In this document: positions 17,048 to 26,055 of the stretch, piece by piece
Layout: every line of letters begins with the position of its first letter
Numbering within the stretch: position 1 is the stretch's first letter
Source of the DNA: Proteiniphilum propionicum
GTDB lineage: Bacteria; Bacteroidota; Bacteroidia; Bacteroidales; Dysgonomonadaceae
DNA length: 64,000 nt
Direction: 5' to 3'
Assembly: GCF_022267555.1 (NCBI RefSeq)
Contig: NZ_CP073586.1
Coordinates: 2,956,501-3,020,500 of the forward strand
The notes under the pieces: generated by a model
The model's database searches: none
The model's input: the letters and a program-made list of their open reading frames with translations, nothing else
What the model was told of the DNA's origin: nothing
Made by a program: the position numbers and the translations under genes

Positions 17048-17416
17048 ATGAAAAAAAGTTTTTTTTTATTGGTGTTTGTTGTAGTAAGTTTATCTGCTTT
17101 TACACAAAATGTTATAGAAAGTAAATGCTCAAGTGTTTTTGCAAATTTTGATCAGTTGGGGGTAAGTAAAGAAGTGTTTATTAAAAAATTCGGCAATCCA
17201 ACAGCAAAAGATATGAGTTATGACCAAGATAAAAACAAAAACGAAGTGCTTTATTATATTGAAAATTTTAAAAAAGAAAGTTTTCTAATTATAACCAAGT
17301 TTACTTTTAAAGATAATAAGTTAATAGAGCAAAAAAGTAGAATCAAATGTGTAGAAATTGAAGAATTAATTAAAAAAATTTCTGAGGATTTGACTTATAT
17401 TAGGCGTTGGAGTTAA
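17048..17416 (+). CDS. Small secreted protein downstream of the aerolysin-like gene
   Basis: The 122-residue product starts at ATG 17048, which places the Lys-rich start MKKSFFLL of a signal peptide correctly. Cleavage is likely after AFTQ or nearby. The mature part contains FDQLGVSKEVFIKKFGNP and YYIENFKKESFLIITKFTF, loosely like small SmpA-type folds with a GxP turn. I cannot assign a function. It could be an accessory or immunity partner of the aerolysin-like gene, but only adjacency suggests this. Confidence 0.6.
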   Translation: MKKSFFLLVFVVVSLSAFTQNVIESKCSSVFANFDQLGVSKEVFIKKFGNPTAKDMSYDQDKNKNEVLYYIENFKKESFLIITKFTFKDNKLIEQKSRIKCVEIEELIKKISEDLTYIRRWS

Positions 17417-17565
17417 AATTAATGTACTTGGATATTCTTAATATCTGAATAGATATATGCAGGGTTACTTTTTGGAATGAGCTTTTTTTGATTACATAGT
17501 GTCTTGGATGTGATGCTTCTATGTAATGCTTTTAAACCAATAATATCGCTCACTTACTCACAAAT

Positions 17566-17610
17566 AGAATCGCTATAGGAATATGAAATACTATAGCGAT
17601 TCTATTTTTA
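17566..17610 (+). terminator. Rho-independent terminator
   Basis: AGAATCGCTATAG pairs perfectly with CTATAGCGATTCT (13 bp, 12-base loop), followed by ATTTTTA. The remaining gap to the IS66 element at 17663 holds nothing else recognisable. Confidence 0.8.
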
Positions 17611-17743
17611 TGTTTTGATATTCATTGACGTATTGTTGAGGTTCTTTTTTCTTCATTGATTGGTAAGCACCCTAGCAACTACCCCTTGATTTTCTCCTAA
17701 TTGCTTTTGGCAATTAGGCCCTCAGATAATTATTAGAGTTTCT

Positions 17744-18941
17744 TTAGACTATTATTAGAGTTTTATTAGACTCCTGTTGTTTCCAATTGTTTGGCAAGAG
17801 TGCTCTTAGGTTATCTTCATTTCCCGGATTCTGGTAGTATGGCATTTTAGCTATTACATCATTTAGCCATTCTCTTGGATTTATACCGGACTCTTTGCAC
17901 GAGGCAAGCAATGAGCAGATTACTGCTGTATTTTGAGCTGCTTCGTGGTTACCACAGAACATGAAGTTTGTATGCTCCATAACCATCACTCTGAAGGTAA
18001 CCATCAAATGATTTTAATAAAGAGTAGGCTGTATCTCCCGATCTTGAACCATCATCATAATGGAAAAAGACCAGTTTCTTCATGACAGATCTTATCATCC
18101 ACAGATATTCTTTCTTTGCATAGTGGCTCTCTTTGTTTATAACAGGTAAGGTGGTTTCATCAACCTGTATGTAGTCCGTGTTTAAAACCTCCTCCTTCAG
18201 GATCTTGTATAATGGAGTTAGCAGCTCACATGTGGGTTTAAACCATCCACTCAAGGTATTTGATGGTATCTTTACTCCCAAGTGATGAAACTGTTTTACC
18301 TGACGGTAAAAAGGCAGGTGATATTCATACTTTCCAAGCATAATTTCCGAAAGGAGGCTGGCTCCGGGAAGTCCTTTGTAGATGGGCAACAAAGGAAGCG
18401 GTGCTATAAGCACTGCAGGTGCTTCTTTGGTTGCAGGTGTGAGATTGTCTTTTAATCCGTATTTAGGACGTACGATCTCTTTTACATATAATTTACCCGG
18501 TTCAAACTCAAGTGTACGGGTACGTTCTTCTCCTATGCGCTTGTATTTATCTTTATCAACATCTTCCGGCTCAATAATTACTTCTATAACGGGAAGTCCT
18601 TCAAGCAGCTTTCTGTTGGAACGAGTCTTCTTTCTGGAGGATATATTTTCTTCAATCTGCTTTTCTGCTTCGATGCGCTCTGCCTCTATTTCCTCAAGAT
18701 GTTTCTTTTCATCTTCTAATGTTTCAAATAAGTTGAGCTGATTGGGGTCAAGCCTGGATAGCTTCTCACTTTTACGTCCATAAAACTGACGGGTAAACCA
18801 GGCTATTTGTGATAGGAGCTTATCAATCTTTTGCTGCAGACCGGTCATCTGCTCTGCCTGTTTAGCATTAGCCTCAGTAAGTAGACGGATTTGTTCCGCT
18901 TGCGATTTTATTAAGAGTTCTAATGCTTGCGACTGGTCCAT
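17744..18941 (-). pseudogene. IS66 transposase TnpC, internally deleted
   Basis: The N-terminal 325 or so residues contain a coiled coil, a basic zinc-binding-like region with WFTRQFYGRKSEKLSR, and IQVDETTLPVI of the DDE core, up to YLQSDGYGAYK. The frame then changes and only the C-terminal end GNHEAAQNTAVICSLLASCK remains. The part between, which includes the later catalytic acids, is deleted. Confidence 0.85.
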
Positions 18942-19032
18942 TGTATGGGTTTGTATTTAGCTATAAAAATACTAAAAAACCGTGAGCCAGACAAGCTTTC
19001 AGAGCAATATTTTACACTTTTATTTGAGTTTT

Positions 19033-19395
19033 TTATTGGTGGTTTCTAAACGCTTTTAGTCGCTTCAACCTAGTGTTTGGGTCATCCTGTATACCTTCAA
19101 CCATCATTACTAAACTGGACCAGTTCATAGGGTATGACCGGCTGTCTTTATCATAAGCAGGCAAACGAAAGGTACCCTCTTCGAGCCTTTTCATATACAA
19201 AACTAAACCTCCGTCTTCTGCATGAAGTATTTTCATTGTGGTACGAGTTCTGTTTATGAAAATGAAACAATCACCCATTCTAACATCATATCCCATATGG
19301 CTCTGCACAACTCCACAGAGTGAGTTCATCCCTTTACGCATATCTGTCTTTCCCGGACAGAGAAAATAGCGCATTGTATCATTTAGGCAAAACAT
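19033..19395 (-). CDS. tnpB: IS66 accessory protein TnpB
   Basis: The product of about 120 residues has the family signature RYFLCPGKTDMRKGMNSL near the N-terminus and DCFIFINRTRTTMKIL with the conserved LxxxxGG stretch after it. TnpB is needed with TnpC for IS66 transposition, and its biochemical role is not settled. The start is taken at the Met of MFCLNDTMRYF (19395), overlapping the end of tnpA. It is intact, but the element lacks a working TnpC. Confidence 0.88.
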   Translation of the reverse strand: MFCLNDTMRYFLCPGKTDMRKGMNSLCGVVQSHMGYDVRMGDCFIFINRTRTTMKILHAEDGGLVLYMKRLEEGTFRLPAYDKDSRSYPMNWSSLVMMVEGIQDDPNTRLKRLKAFRNHQ

Positions 19396-19753
19396 GTGCA
19401 GAACATATTTGAGCAAGTAATTTAATAGCAGCCTCAGTTTGAGTGCTGCCTATAAAACTTACCTGGATACCACCGGGCAACTTTATTTTTATTTCTCCTT
19501 TAATATTAACTGATGGAACAGTTTTAAGTGCAGGCTTATTTTCAGATAGATTAAAACTGATGGGAGCCAGTTTATACACTGCAGTTTCATGTGCATGATT
19601 GTTATATGGACGAGTCAGCCCAAACTTACTTTTCCAGTAATAAAAACTGGAAGCCGTGTAAGATTGATTTTCACAAAAATCTTTGACACTTAAACCGCTT
19701 TCTTGCTGGCGTTTTAATATAACCATAAATTCTTCTTTGCTTATTGGCGTCAT
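19379..19753 (-). CDS. tnpA: IS66 accessory protein TnpA
   Basis: The 124-residue product has an N-terminal helix-turn-helix region (QESGLSVKDFCENQ, then SFYYWKSKFG) as in IS66 OrfA proteins, followed by GGIQVSFIGSTQTEAAIKLL. It overlaps tnpB. The first third is repeated at 31146-31363, where a remnant of the same element remains. Confidence 0.85.
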   Translation of the reverse strand: MTPISKEEFMVILKRQQESGLSVKDFCENQSYTASSFYYWKSKFGLTRPYNNHAHETAVYKLAPISFNLSENKPALKTVPSVNIKGEIKIKLPGGIQVSFIGSTQTEAAIKLLAQICSAHVLPK

Positions 19754-19826
19754 ATTTAATTATGTTTGCCGGCAAAGATCAAAACTTAAAATGTAAACTA
19801 AAACGGGGACTTTATCGGGTGCTTAC

Positions 19827-20028
19827 TTACTACAAATTCTCCTTCCATATTTAGTCTAACCTGCTTTTGTATGGATTGGTTAAATATGGATGATAATTCT
19901 TGTTGTAATTTGTGCTCGGATTCTTTATACTCAGCAGTTCCCAAAACCGCCAATAACGTAAAGATGGAAGAAGCTGCAATAATAAGATACAAAATTATCT
20001 TTCTATATGTTGAATCGGTGAAAAACAT
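19827..20028 (-). pseudogene. Membrane regulator, N-terminal fragment (copy B)
   Basis: The first 66 or so residues match the regulator at 3630-4670, including the first membrane helix and up to MEGEFVV. The IS66 end then replaces the periplasmic and DNA-binding parts. It cannot bind DNA. Regulation of module B must therefore come from the intact copy, if at all. Confidence 0.85.
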
Positions 20029-20118
20029 CGCTCTTGGTTTTGAACCGTAAAGGTAGAAATAATCTTGAAAGACACAAAATTCACGACAAAATCGGACATG
20101 AGCAAACAATCTATGCCG

Positions 20119-20198
20119 CTCATTTTTACACAATTACACGAAATGAGTTATAAATGAGCCAGCATTTTTTATTAATTGATTATTAAATTCTATCTTCG
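20119..20198 (+). promoter_or_regulatory. Direct-repeat operator and promoter of module B
   Basis: The layout is as at 4761: CTCAT at 20119, the direct repeat from 20143, and TATCTTCG at 20191-20198. It is part of the duplicated segment, so it is not an independent example. Confidence 0.65.
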
Positions 20199-20225
20199 TC
20201 CGGTTAAGATTAATTTCTCAAGATC

Positions 20226-20447
20226 ATGAAAAAGAAAAAAGTAATTTTGTCACTATTTATGGCAGTATCAGTATTGTCTCTTGTGTATTTAAAAAGCCAA
20301 CGAAACGGCATAAAATCCGAATTGGTGCTTTCAAATATTGAAGCGCTGGCATCAGGAGAAGATGGAGAAAATTATCGGTGTTTGGGGCTTGGCAGCTTAG
20401 ACTGTCCGCAGATTTCCACCAAAGTTGCTTATATTAGAATACTTTAA
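20226..20447 (+). CDS. NIEALA-type secreted peptide precursor, copy B
   Basis: The 73-residue precursor is the same as that at 4868 except that the last part reads KVAYIRIL instead of KVAFIRIL. NIEALA is at residues 37-42 and two cysteines lie in the core. It is followed 5 bp later by its propeller. The near-absence of change shows a recent duplication, in contrast to the variable NVEALA peptides. Confidence 0.8.
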   Translation: MKKKKVILSLFMAVSVLSLVYLKSQRNGIKSELVLSNIEALASGEDGENYRCLGLGSLDCPQISTKVAYIRIL

Positions 20448-20452
20448 TCGGA

Positions 20453-21502
20453 ATGAGGAAGTACCTAAGCTACAATCTTCTTATCTGCTGTTTACTTACG
20501 GTTGCCATAGGGTGTAAGAACACCAACAACAACCTCTCTTATGACTCGTTTCCCGTCAACATCTCACTTACAGGAAAGAGTATTGAAACGGATTCTGTCA
20601 TGTTGCGCTATCCGTTCAGGATTAAGCATCAAGACAGTTTGGCCATTGTAATGGATTTGCATCATCCCGACTATTTCTATCATTCTTTTACCTATCCACA
20701 ATTCCGGTATATATCTTCTTTCAGAAAGCGTGGTCAAGCACCCGAAGAGAATCTGTCAGTTGAAAATTTCAGATTAGCCGGGGGAAAGATGTGGGGATTG
20801 GATGCGAACAAGCACTTGATTACGAATTTGTCATTGCAACGTGTTCATGAAAAGACGAGTACAAAGGAAATATCTTTAGACAAAGAGATTATTCGCGCAT
20901 TGGATTTTGCCTTGTATGATGATTCCTGCTTTATCATTCCCGACTATTCCGGCAAACACCGTTTTCATATTATTGATATGAATGGGGATATAAAATCCAG
21001 CCGTGGTGAAATACCAAGCGTAGAACATAAAAACAAAGACATAGCTTTAGCCCAGGCATGGCGTTCCTTCATAGACTATAACCCAGATAACGGAATTCTG
21101 GCTATGGTAACCCAGTTGGGAGAAGTGCTGGAAATTTTTAACTTAAAAGACGGCACGCATATCGTGAAGTTTGGCCCTCACGGAGAGCCGGAATATAATG
21201 AGGCGAAAGGAATGGCAATCCCTTCGGGAATTATGGGATTCAGCGACATTCAGGTAACGGATAAATATATTTATGCCGTTTTTCACGGCAGAAGCTTTAA
21301 AGAGATTGCACAACAGCGGCAACCCGCGACAGACGGCGGTCAATATATCTACGTTTTTTCGGTAAAAGGAGAACCGCTTGTCAGGTACACATTGGATCGG
21401 TTTATTTATGGTATTGATGTAAATGAAGAGACAAAAGAGATGTATGCCGTTGATGTAAATTCCAATCTACCCATCGTGAAATTTAAATTAGAGCATTCAT
21501 AG
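20453..21502 (+). CDS. Beta-propeller lipoprotein (TolB/BF3164-like), copy B
   Basis: The 349-residue protein has a lipobox ending at Cys21 (VAIGC). It differs from copy A at few positions, for example FRKRGQAPEE for FGKRGQAPEE and changes around residues 285-300. It is almost identical to copy C at 31990. The gene lies between the NIEALA peptide and the thioredoxin/DUF1573 gene as in the other copies. Confidence 0.75.
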   Translation: MRKYLSYNLLICCLLTVAIGCKNTNNNLSYDSFPVNISLTGKSIETDSVMLRYPFRIKHQDSLAIVMDLHHPDYFYHSFTYPQFRYISSFRKRGQAPEENLSVENFRLAGGKMWGLDANKHLITNLSLQRVHEKTSTKEISLDKEIIRALDFALYDDSCFIIPDYSGKHRFHIIDMNGDIKSSRGEIPSVEHKNKDIALAQAWRSFIDYNPDNGILAMVTQLGEVLEIFNLKDGTHIVKFGPHGEPEYNEAKGMAIPSGIMGFSDIQVTDKYIYAVFHGRSFKEIAQQRQPATDGGQYIYVFSVKGEPLVRYTLDRFIYGIDVNEETKEMYAVDVNSNLPIVKFKLEHS

Positions 21503-21503
21503 C

Positions 21504-22400
21504 ATGAGATTACCTTATTTCTTATTGTTGATGGGAGTAAGCGGATTGATGCTTTCTTGTAAAAATAATCCGCAAAAAGAAATTGCCAAAGTCGTTACCG
21601 AATGGCAGAACAGGGAAATAATTTTCCCGAAAGGTCTTGTTTTTACGCTGCACGGCAGAGACACCACAGATTACACCATTCCTCCGGCATCACACAAAAT
21701 ATTGGTGTATGTGGATTCCATCGGTTGCACCAGTTGTAAACTGCAACTGCATAAGTGGAAAGAATTTATAGAAGAGATAGATTCCATGACTCACGGTACC
21801 GTTCCCGTTATCTTCGTATTCCATTCCAAAGATTTACGGGAGATATCCTATCTCTTAAAAAGAGACAGTCTTGACATCCCGGTTTGTATTGATATGGAAG
21901 ATAAACTGAATGCGGTGAATCGTTTTCCGACACATCAGCAATTTCAGACTTTTTTGCTCGACGATGAGAATAAAGTCGTGTTTATCGGAAATCCCGTTCA
22001 TAATTTGCGGGTTAAGGAGATGTATTTATCCGAAATATCACAGAATGCATATCAAAGCAGAGGAACACCATCATCTCGCAACACACAAATTGAAGTAGGT
22101 AACACGGAGTTTGATCTGGGAACCATCCCAAAAGGAGAGGCTAAAATGGTTAGCATTTCAATAAAGAATGTGGGCGGATCGCCTTTGATGATATTCCACA
22201 CCCGCGCCTCGTGCGGATGCACGCATATTGAGTATGAGAAAAAGCCGGTACATCCGGATAGTACAACAATTGTCAGTATAACGTATAATGCCGACGACCG
22301 GGGGTATTTCAATAAAACCGTTTCGGTGTACGGCAATATGGACAACTCGCCGTTAATTATACGGCTGAAAGGAAATATAGAACTTAAAAATCTCATTTAA
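21504..22400 (+). CDS. Thioredoxin-like/DUF1573 lipoprotein, copy B, 3' end altered by IS1380
   Basis: The lipobox cysteine is at 19, CTSC at 75-78, and DUF1573 at the C-terminal end with GTIPKGE and ASCGCT. The normal end GNIE is followed here by five residues (LKNLI) read from the IS1380 element inserted at 22383. The domain itself is complete, so it is probably functional. Codon and residue differences from copy A are few. Confidence 0.78.
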   Translation: MRLPYFLLLMGVSGLMLSCKNNPQKEIAKVVTEWQNREIIFPKGLVFTLHGRDTTDYTIPPASHKILVYVDSIGCTSCKLQLHKWKEFIEEIDSMTHGTVPVIFVFHSKDLREISYLLKRDSLDIPVCIDMEDKLNAVNRFPTHQQFQTFLLDDENKVVFIGNPVHNLRVKEMYLSEISQNAYQSRGTPSSRNTQIEVGNTEFDLGTIPKGEAKMVSISIKNVGGSPLMIFHTRASCGCTHIEYEKKPVHPDSTTIVSITYNADDRGYFNKTVSVYGNMDNSPLIIRLKGNIELKNLI

Positions 22401-24052
22401 AATTCCCAACTCAAATTAATAGTTTTCAAAGCGGAATTTCTCTTTTTTTCGAGAGATACCGTTTTATTTTCTTTTCATCTTCACTGTTTCTTGCACGTTT
22501 AACGTGTTGATTTACTTTTTATGGTGGCATTTTTATATATATTAACATTATCACTCTTCCAAGGCATGGCAATTCCTTGTCATAAACCCTTTTACGACAC
22601 GAAAGATGGCGATGGACGATTAAGTGAAAATCCGTCATCCGGTCATCGTTGTCGTTATTCGCTGCTCAAAATCACGCCACCCCGCTTTTCGGTAATACTC
22701 CTTAGGCATTTTTACCGTGACCTGCCTGCCGGATTTCACCACTTTACCCGGCACTCGGATAAACCATTCTCGGAAGGTAGAGTGCTCTTGGCGCCAAACC
22801 CAAAAGTCGCCCCGGTATCGCATGAGCACCGATAAACTGTAGGCAAATGACGAAAGTTGCCAAAGAATATCGTTTACCCAAAAATCATGCGTGATGGTTT
22901 TTCCCGCACAAAGCGAGTTTTTGGTTTGCTCGATCCAATTCTCACTCTCTGATCGGGATCCATAAAGGGTATGGAGCTGCAAGGCATCCAATCCTTTCAG
23001 GTTCGAGCAATAGCAAAAGTACTCATACTCGGGTACAAATTGTTTTTCGCCAAAATAATCGACTTCAACCATTTGCTTTATGATGCGCACGGCATAAAAC
23101 ATGCGGGGATTCCTCCAACCGCTACATTGATGTATAAACCGGCAGGTCGCCGTCCGTGGGTCAACCGGTTGCCATGTCTGCCCGGCAAGCAAATCTTTCA
23201 GGTTTTTTCAGCTTTACTTTCACCAAATATTCATGTTTGCCCTCTTCCAGCAAATCAAACAATCCACCATTGAAAAAAGCCGCTGTCTGCCCTGAAAAAA
23301 ACCTTCTCCACCTTTTTGGGGAAGAGCGGCCAAGGTTTCTTTGACAAATTCACAAACGCCGTTTGAGGTGTAGCTTGAACCCGGGCGGAGCCACGAATTG
23401 ACAAGCAGTTTCATCTCCGTGACGAAACATAAGATGGGGTGATAGCTTTTCGCGCCCTTTTTATGCGAGTTGTAACCCACTTCAGCTCCTTGTTGGTTGC
23501 CGTAAACGGTAAATGTGCTTGAGTCGCAATCAAGCGTCACGCGTTTTAACCCGCAACGGGAAACTTGCAAGCCGGTAAAATCCAATAACAACTCGTGAAG
23601 CGAACGGGCGCCCCTTTCACCCAAACCTGTCAAATGGCGGCGTATGGTGTCCTCGTCAATGTTCTTGGGTAACTTCAACAAGCGGGAAACCAAGGCGTCA
23701 AAGGTGAAATTTTCAATCCGCTTCAAACGGTGAACACCGCACAACGAAGCCAACAGGACACTTGAGAGTATTTGGGCTGTACTGAAACGGCTTGCATTGT
23801 GCCGGGTGGTTGGGAAAAGATGTTCCAACCGACGATAAATGCCGCAATGGTTGATAAAATCAGAGGTTACGCTTAACCCTGAATATGACGTTAATTGTTC
23901 TGAACTGAACTCTTTCTTTACTGAACTGGCAGTAAATGAGATTTTTTTACTATTTTTGTATTGCATGTGTCGGGTGAGTGTTATTTTTTATTTAACACCT
24001 TAAAGATAAATACTTTATCTGACACATGCAACTTTTATTTGAGACTTTTAGG
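22383..24052 (-). mobile_element. IS1380-family element
   Basis: The ends are imperfect inverted repeats (CTTAAAAATCTCATTTAAAA and CCTAAAAGTCTCAAATAAAA). The 5-bp sequence TAGAA flanks both sides (22378-22382 and 24053-24057). It is inserted at the stop codon of the thioredoxin/DUF1573 gene and has separated it from the following NVEALA gene. Confidence 0.85.
22635..23966 (-). pseudogene. IS1380 transposase with homopolymer frameshifts
   Basis: The N-terminal part (23220-23966) has the IS1380 DDE region VTLDCDSSTFTVYGNQQGAE and KGAKSYHPILCF. The C-terminal part (22635-23192) has YGSRSESENWIEQTKN and the tail FRYRGDF-like segment. The family sequence is restored by removing one base from each of three A/T runs near 23291, 23269 and 23212. 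As it stands the gene is broken. Confidence 0.8.
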
Positions 24053-24057
24053 TAGAA

Positions 24058-24118
24058 TAAAAACCCTCTGCAAAAGAGGCAGAAATCAATAGTTTTAAAC
24101 AATTAAATTTTTAAAGGA
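24058..24118 (+). promoter_or_regulatory. Conserved stem-loop leader before NVEALA gene
   Basis: It contains AAAACCCTCTGCAAAAGAGG and the conserved AT-rich stretch, as at 7031. It directly follows the right end of IS1380. Confidence 0.5.
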
Positions 24119-24349
24119 ATGAGGAAGAAAATTCTTTCGGGCGTTTTCGCCCTCGCACTCCTGGCAACCGCAGGTTTCGGAGTGAACAAAAGTTTGAAAA
24201 GTAATGCCAATCTGAGTGATTTGGCGTTGGCAAATGTGGAAGCTTTGGCACAAAGTGAAAATGATCTGTGCCCTAATGGATGCTGGGACAATGGCAATGG
24301 GTGCTATTGCTATGGGTGGTATGAGAAATATCGCGAAGCTACTTGGTAA
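24119..24349 (+). CDS. NVEALA-family peptide precursor, four-cysteine core
   Basis: The 76-residue precursor has the leader MRKKILSGVFALALLATAGF, NVEALA at 39-44, and a core with CPNGCWDNGNGCYCYGW. The core resembles that at 10244, while the leader is closest to that at 33981. The leader and core thus have different nearest relatives, as expected if cores are swapped between leaders. Confidence 0.85.
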   Translation: MRKKILSGVFALALLATAGFGVNKSLKSNANLSDLALANVEALAQSENDLCPNGCWDNGNGCYCYGWYEKYREATW

Positions 24350-24358
24350 ACACGTATT

Positions 24359-24399
24359 AGAAGAATGGATGAATATGTACCACATCCATTCTTCTTTCT
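24359..24399 (+). terminator. Stem-loop after NVEALA gene
   Basis: AGAAGAATGGATG and CATCCATTCTTCT pair perfectly (13 bp), followed by TTCTT. It lies before the propeller start at 24414. Confidence 0.75.
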
Positions 24400-24413
24400 T
24401 ATTACAATATATT

Positions 24414-25436
24414 ATGAACAGAATAGAACATCTAAATATCTTTATTTTATTGCTGCTGCTATTATTTAGTTGCACCAATAAAGGGAGTATGGAAAAACAT
24501 CAAAACAATAGAGATAATATCGTTACCGTTAAAGAAGAAGTTAAAGAGATAGATATGGACGACGTGATAATTGGCTCTGTTGCGAGATTATCAATTATCA
24601 ATAATTTCCTTATCATTAATGACTCAAAATCCCCTGACCTGTTACTTCATTTATTTGATTGCAAAAACGCGGGATATAAGTACATATCGAGTGCCGTACC
24701 AAGAGGACAAGGGCCCGGAGAAATAGCCAATATCGGCCACATTGGAGTGAATAGTAAAAAAAATGAAATCTATGTCTCTGATCATGGGAAATTAAAAATT
24801 TTTCTATATCCTCTTGATAGCATCGTCAGGAATCCGTTTTACCAACCTCAAATTAAGAAGGAGATCAATAATATTCAATTTCCGAGCAATTACGAATATA
24901 TTTGTGACACGCTTTCTTTCGCAAGAATAATTGAACCGACAGGCAATGTGGGGCATAATGAGATTCTTGCCAAGTGGAATATTGAATCAGGGGATATTTT
25001 AAAAATGAAATACTCGAATCCCAAAGTTGAAAAAAAACGCATATCTATTGCCGTATCAATAGAGGATGACATTCTCGTCGAGGCTTATCACAATTATGAC
25101 CTGATGACCATTTTAGACTTAAATGGCAATTTGATATCTAATGTATATGGAAAAAATTGGAATAGCCGAAATTTTAAGGAAATAAACCATTATGGAAAAG
25201 TGATTTTTATAGGGAAAACGATAGTAGCATCGTATTCAGGAGGAAATAGGCTGACAGATGAGTACTACCCTACAAAATTATTGCTCTTTGATATAAATGG
25301 AAATTATGTCAAAACCATAGAAACAGGATATCGTATATCTGATTTTTGCTATGATGATAAAAACAATAATATAATCTTTAATTTTGAGGATGTTATTCAA
25401 TTTGGGTATTTAAATTTAGATGGAATTTTGGATTAG
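24414..25436 (+). CDS. Beta-propeller lipoprotein (TolB/BF3164-like)
   Basis: The 340-residue protein starts at ATG 24414, which gives a proper signal peptide with lipobox ending at Cys20 (LLFSC). The longer frame from 24216 overlaps the peptide gene out of frame and is an artefact. GQGPGEIANIGHIGVN and IVASYSGGNRLTDE are matched by GQGPNEITNLGHIAVN and IIASYSGKSRLSGN in the propeller at 10627. Its partner peptide is also similar to that of the 10627 gene. Confidence 0.78.
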   Translation: MNRIEHLNIFILLLLLLFSCTNKGSMEKHQNNRDNIVTVKEEVKEIDMDDVIIGSVARLSIINNFLIINDSKSPDLLLHLFDCKNAGYKYISSAVPRGQGPGEIANIGHIGVNSKKNEIYVSDHGKLKIFLYPLDSIVRNPFYQPQIKKEINNIQFPSNYEYICDTLSFARIIEPTGNVGHNEILAKWNIESGDILKMKYSNPKVEKKRISIAVSIEDDILVEAYHNYDLMTILDLNGNLISNVYGKNWNSRNFKEINHYGKVIFIGKTIVASYSGGNRLTDEYYPTKLLLFDINGNYVKTIETGYRISDFCYDDKNNNIIFNFEDVIQFGYLNLDGILD

Positions 25437-25491
25437 TATACACTTTCGATTATTAATAATTGAACATTTCAAAAACCTTTTCAACCGACGA

Positions 25492-25541
25492 CAATACGCA
25501 TAATTCGCCGTAGATAATCTGGCTAAAGAAGATATAAAATA
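25492..25541 (+). pseudogene. Remnant of the DUF1573 gene 3' end
   Basis: The segment aligns with the end of the 6146-type gene (GNMDNSPLIIRLKGNIE) but now contains stops. It sits just before the stem-loop leader of the next NVEALA gene, as in the other cassettes. Confidence 0.5.
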
Positions 25542-25603
25542 AAAAAGGCCTCTGTTAAAGAGGCAGAAATCAATAAATTAATAACAACTAAATTTTTTAA
25601 GGA

Positions 25604-25837
25604 ATGAAGAAGAAAATTCTTTCGGGTCTGTTCGCCCTCGCACTCCTTGCAACCGCAGGTTTGGGAGTGCACAAAAGTATGAAAAGTGATGCCAATCTAA
25701 GTGATTTGGCATTGAGTAATGTGGAGGCGTTGGCGGACGGGGAAGTTATTATTTATCCACCATGTATGTACATCCCTTGGGAATGGTGTATATATTTAGG
25801 GTTGGATCTCGAACTTGATGGAAGAATATACAGTTAA
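25604..25837 (+). CDS. NVEALA-family peptide precursor, two-cysteine core
   Basis: The 77-residue precursor has the standard leader with LGVHKSMKSD, NVEALA at 39-44, then DGE and a hydrophobic core with PPCMYIPWEWCIYLG. The core resembles that at 45887 (IPCMLIWPMPFCQ), which has a quite different leader. The upstream stem-loop has a longer stem (GCCTC/GAGGC). A terminator and a MITE separate it from its propeller. Confidence 0.83.
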   Translation: MKKKILSGLFALALLATAGLGVHKSMKSDANLSDLALSNVEALADGEVIIYPPCMYIPWEWCIYLGLDLELDGRIYS

Positions 25838-25853
25838 TCTGTGATTAATGTTT

Positions 25854-25908
25854 AAGGAGAATTGATGAGGTGGTAACATATGTTTGATCTTTTATTAATT
25901 CTCCTTTT
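25854..25908 (+). terminator. Stem-loop after NVEALA gene
   Basis: AAGGAGAATT pairs with AATTCTCCTT, followed by TTCTTG, with a long loop that can extend the stem in part. It lies 17 bp after the peptide stop. Confidence 0.6.
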
Positions 25909-25926
25909 CTTGAAATATTAAACATT

Positions 25927-26034
25927 GAGTCCCCTCCGAAAAGTCTTTTTTGCCGAAATTTTTCTGAAAACGTCTATTGATTTTCAACGAGTTGTAACCC
26001 TGTAAAATTAGGCTTGGGGGGGCGGAGCAGACTC
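25927..26034 (+). mobile_element. 108-bp MITE with IS1182-like ends
   Basis: The ends GAGTCCCCTCCG and, on the other strand, GAGTCTGCTCCG are inverted repeats. They are like the termini of the element at 14341-15659. The 6-bp sequence AACATT lies on both sides. It has no gene and must be moved by a transposase elsewhere. It sits between a peptide gene and its propeller. Confidence 0.75.
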
Positions 26035-26055
26035 AACATTAAAATAATCCTAAAA

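Larger units (their letters stand above)
17663..19826 (-). mobile_element. IS66-family element (inactive)
   Basis: The left end GTAAGCACCC and right end GGGTGCTTAC are the inverted IS66 termini. It encodes TnpA, TnpB and a deleted TnpC on the minus strand. The expected 8-bp target duplication is absent. The right flank is the module B regulator gene and the left flank is unrelated, so a deletion or rearrangement followed insertion. Confidence 0.88.
19827..22382 (+). repeat. Segmental duplication, copy B
   Basis: It is nearly identical to module A and even closer to module C, with which it shares the IS66 junction. The IS1380 element at 22383 splits it from its NVEALA gene at 24119. The homology with copy C continues through the NVEALA leader and stops at the start of the peptide core. 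Confidence 0.85.

Noticed and set aside
24216-24413. Extended N-terminus of the propeller at 24414
   Set aside because: The extension overlaps the NVEALA gene and terminator out of frame and would place the lipoprotein signal internally.
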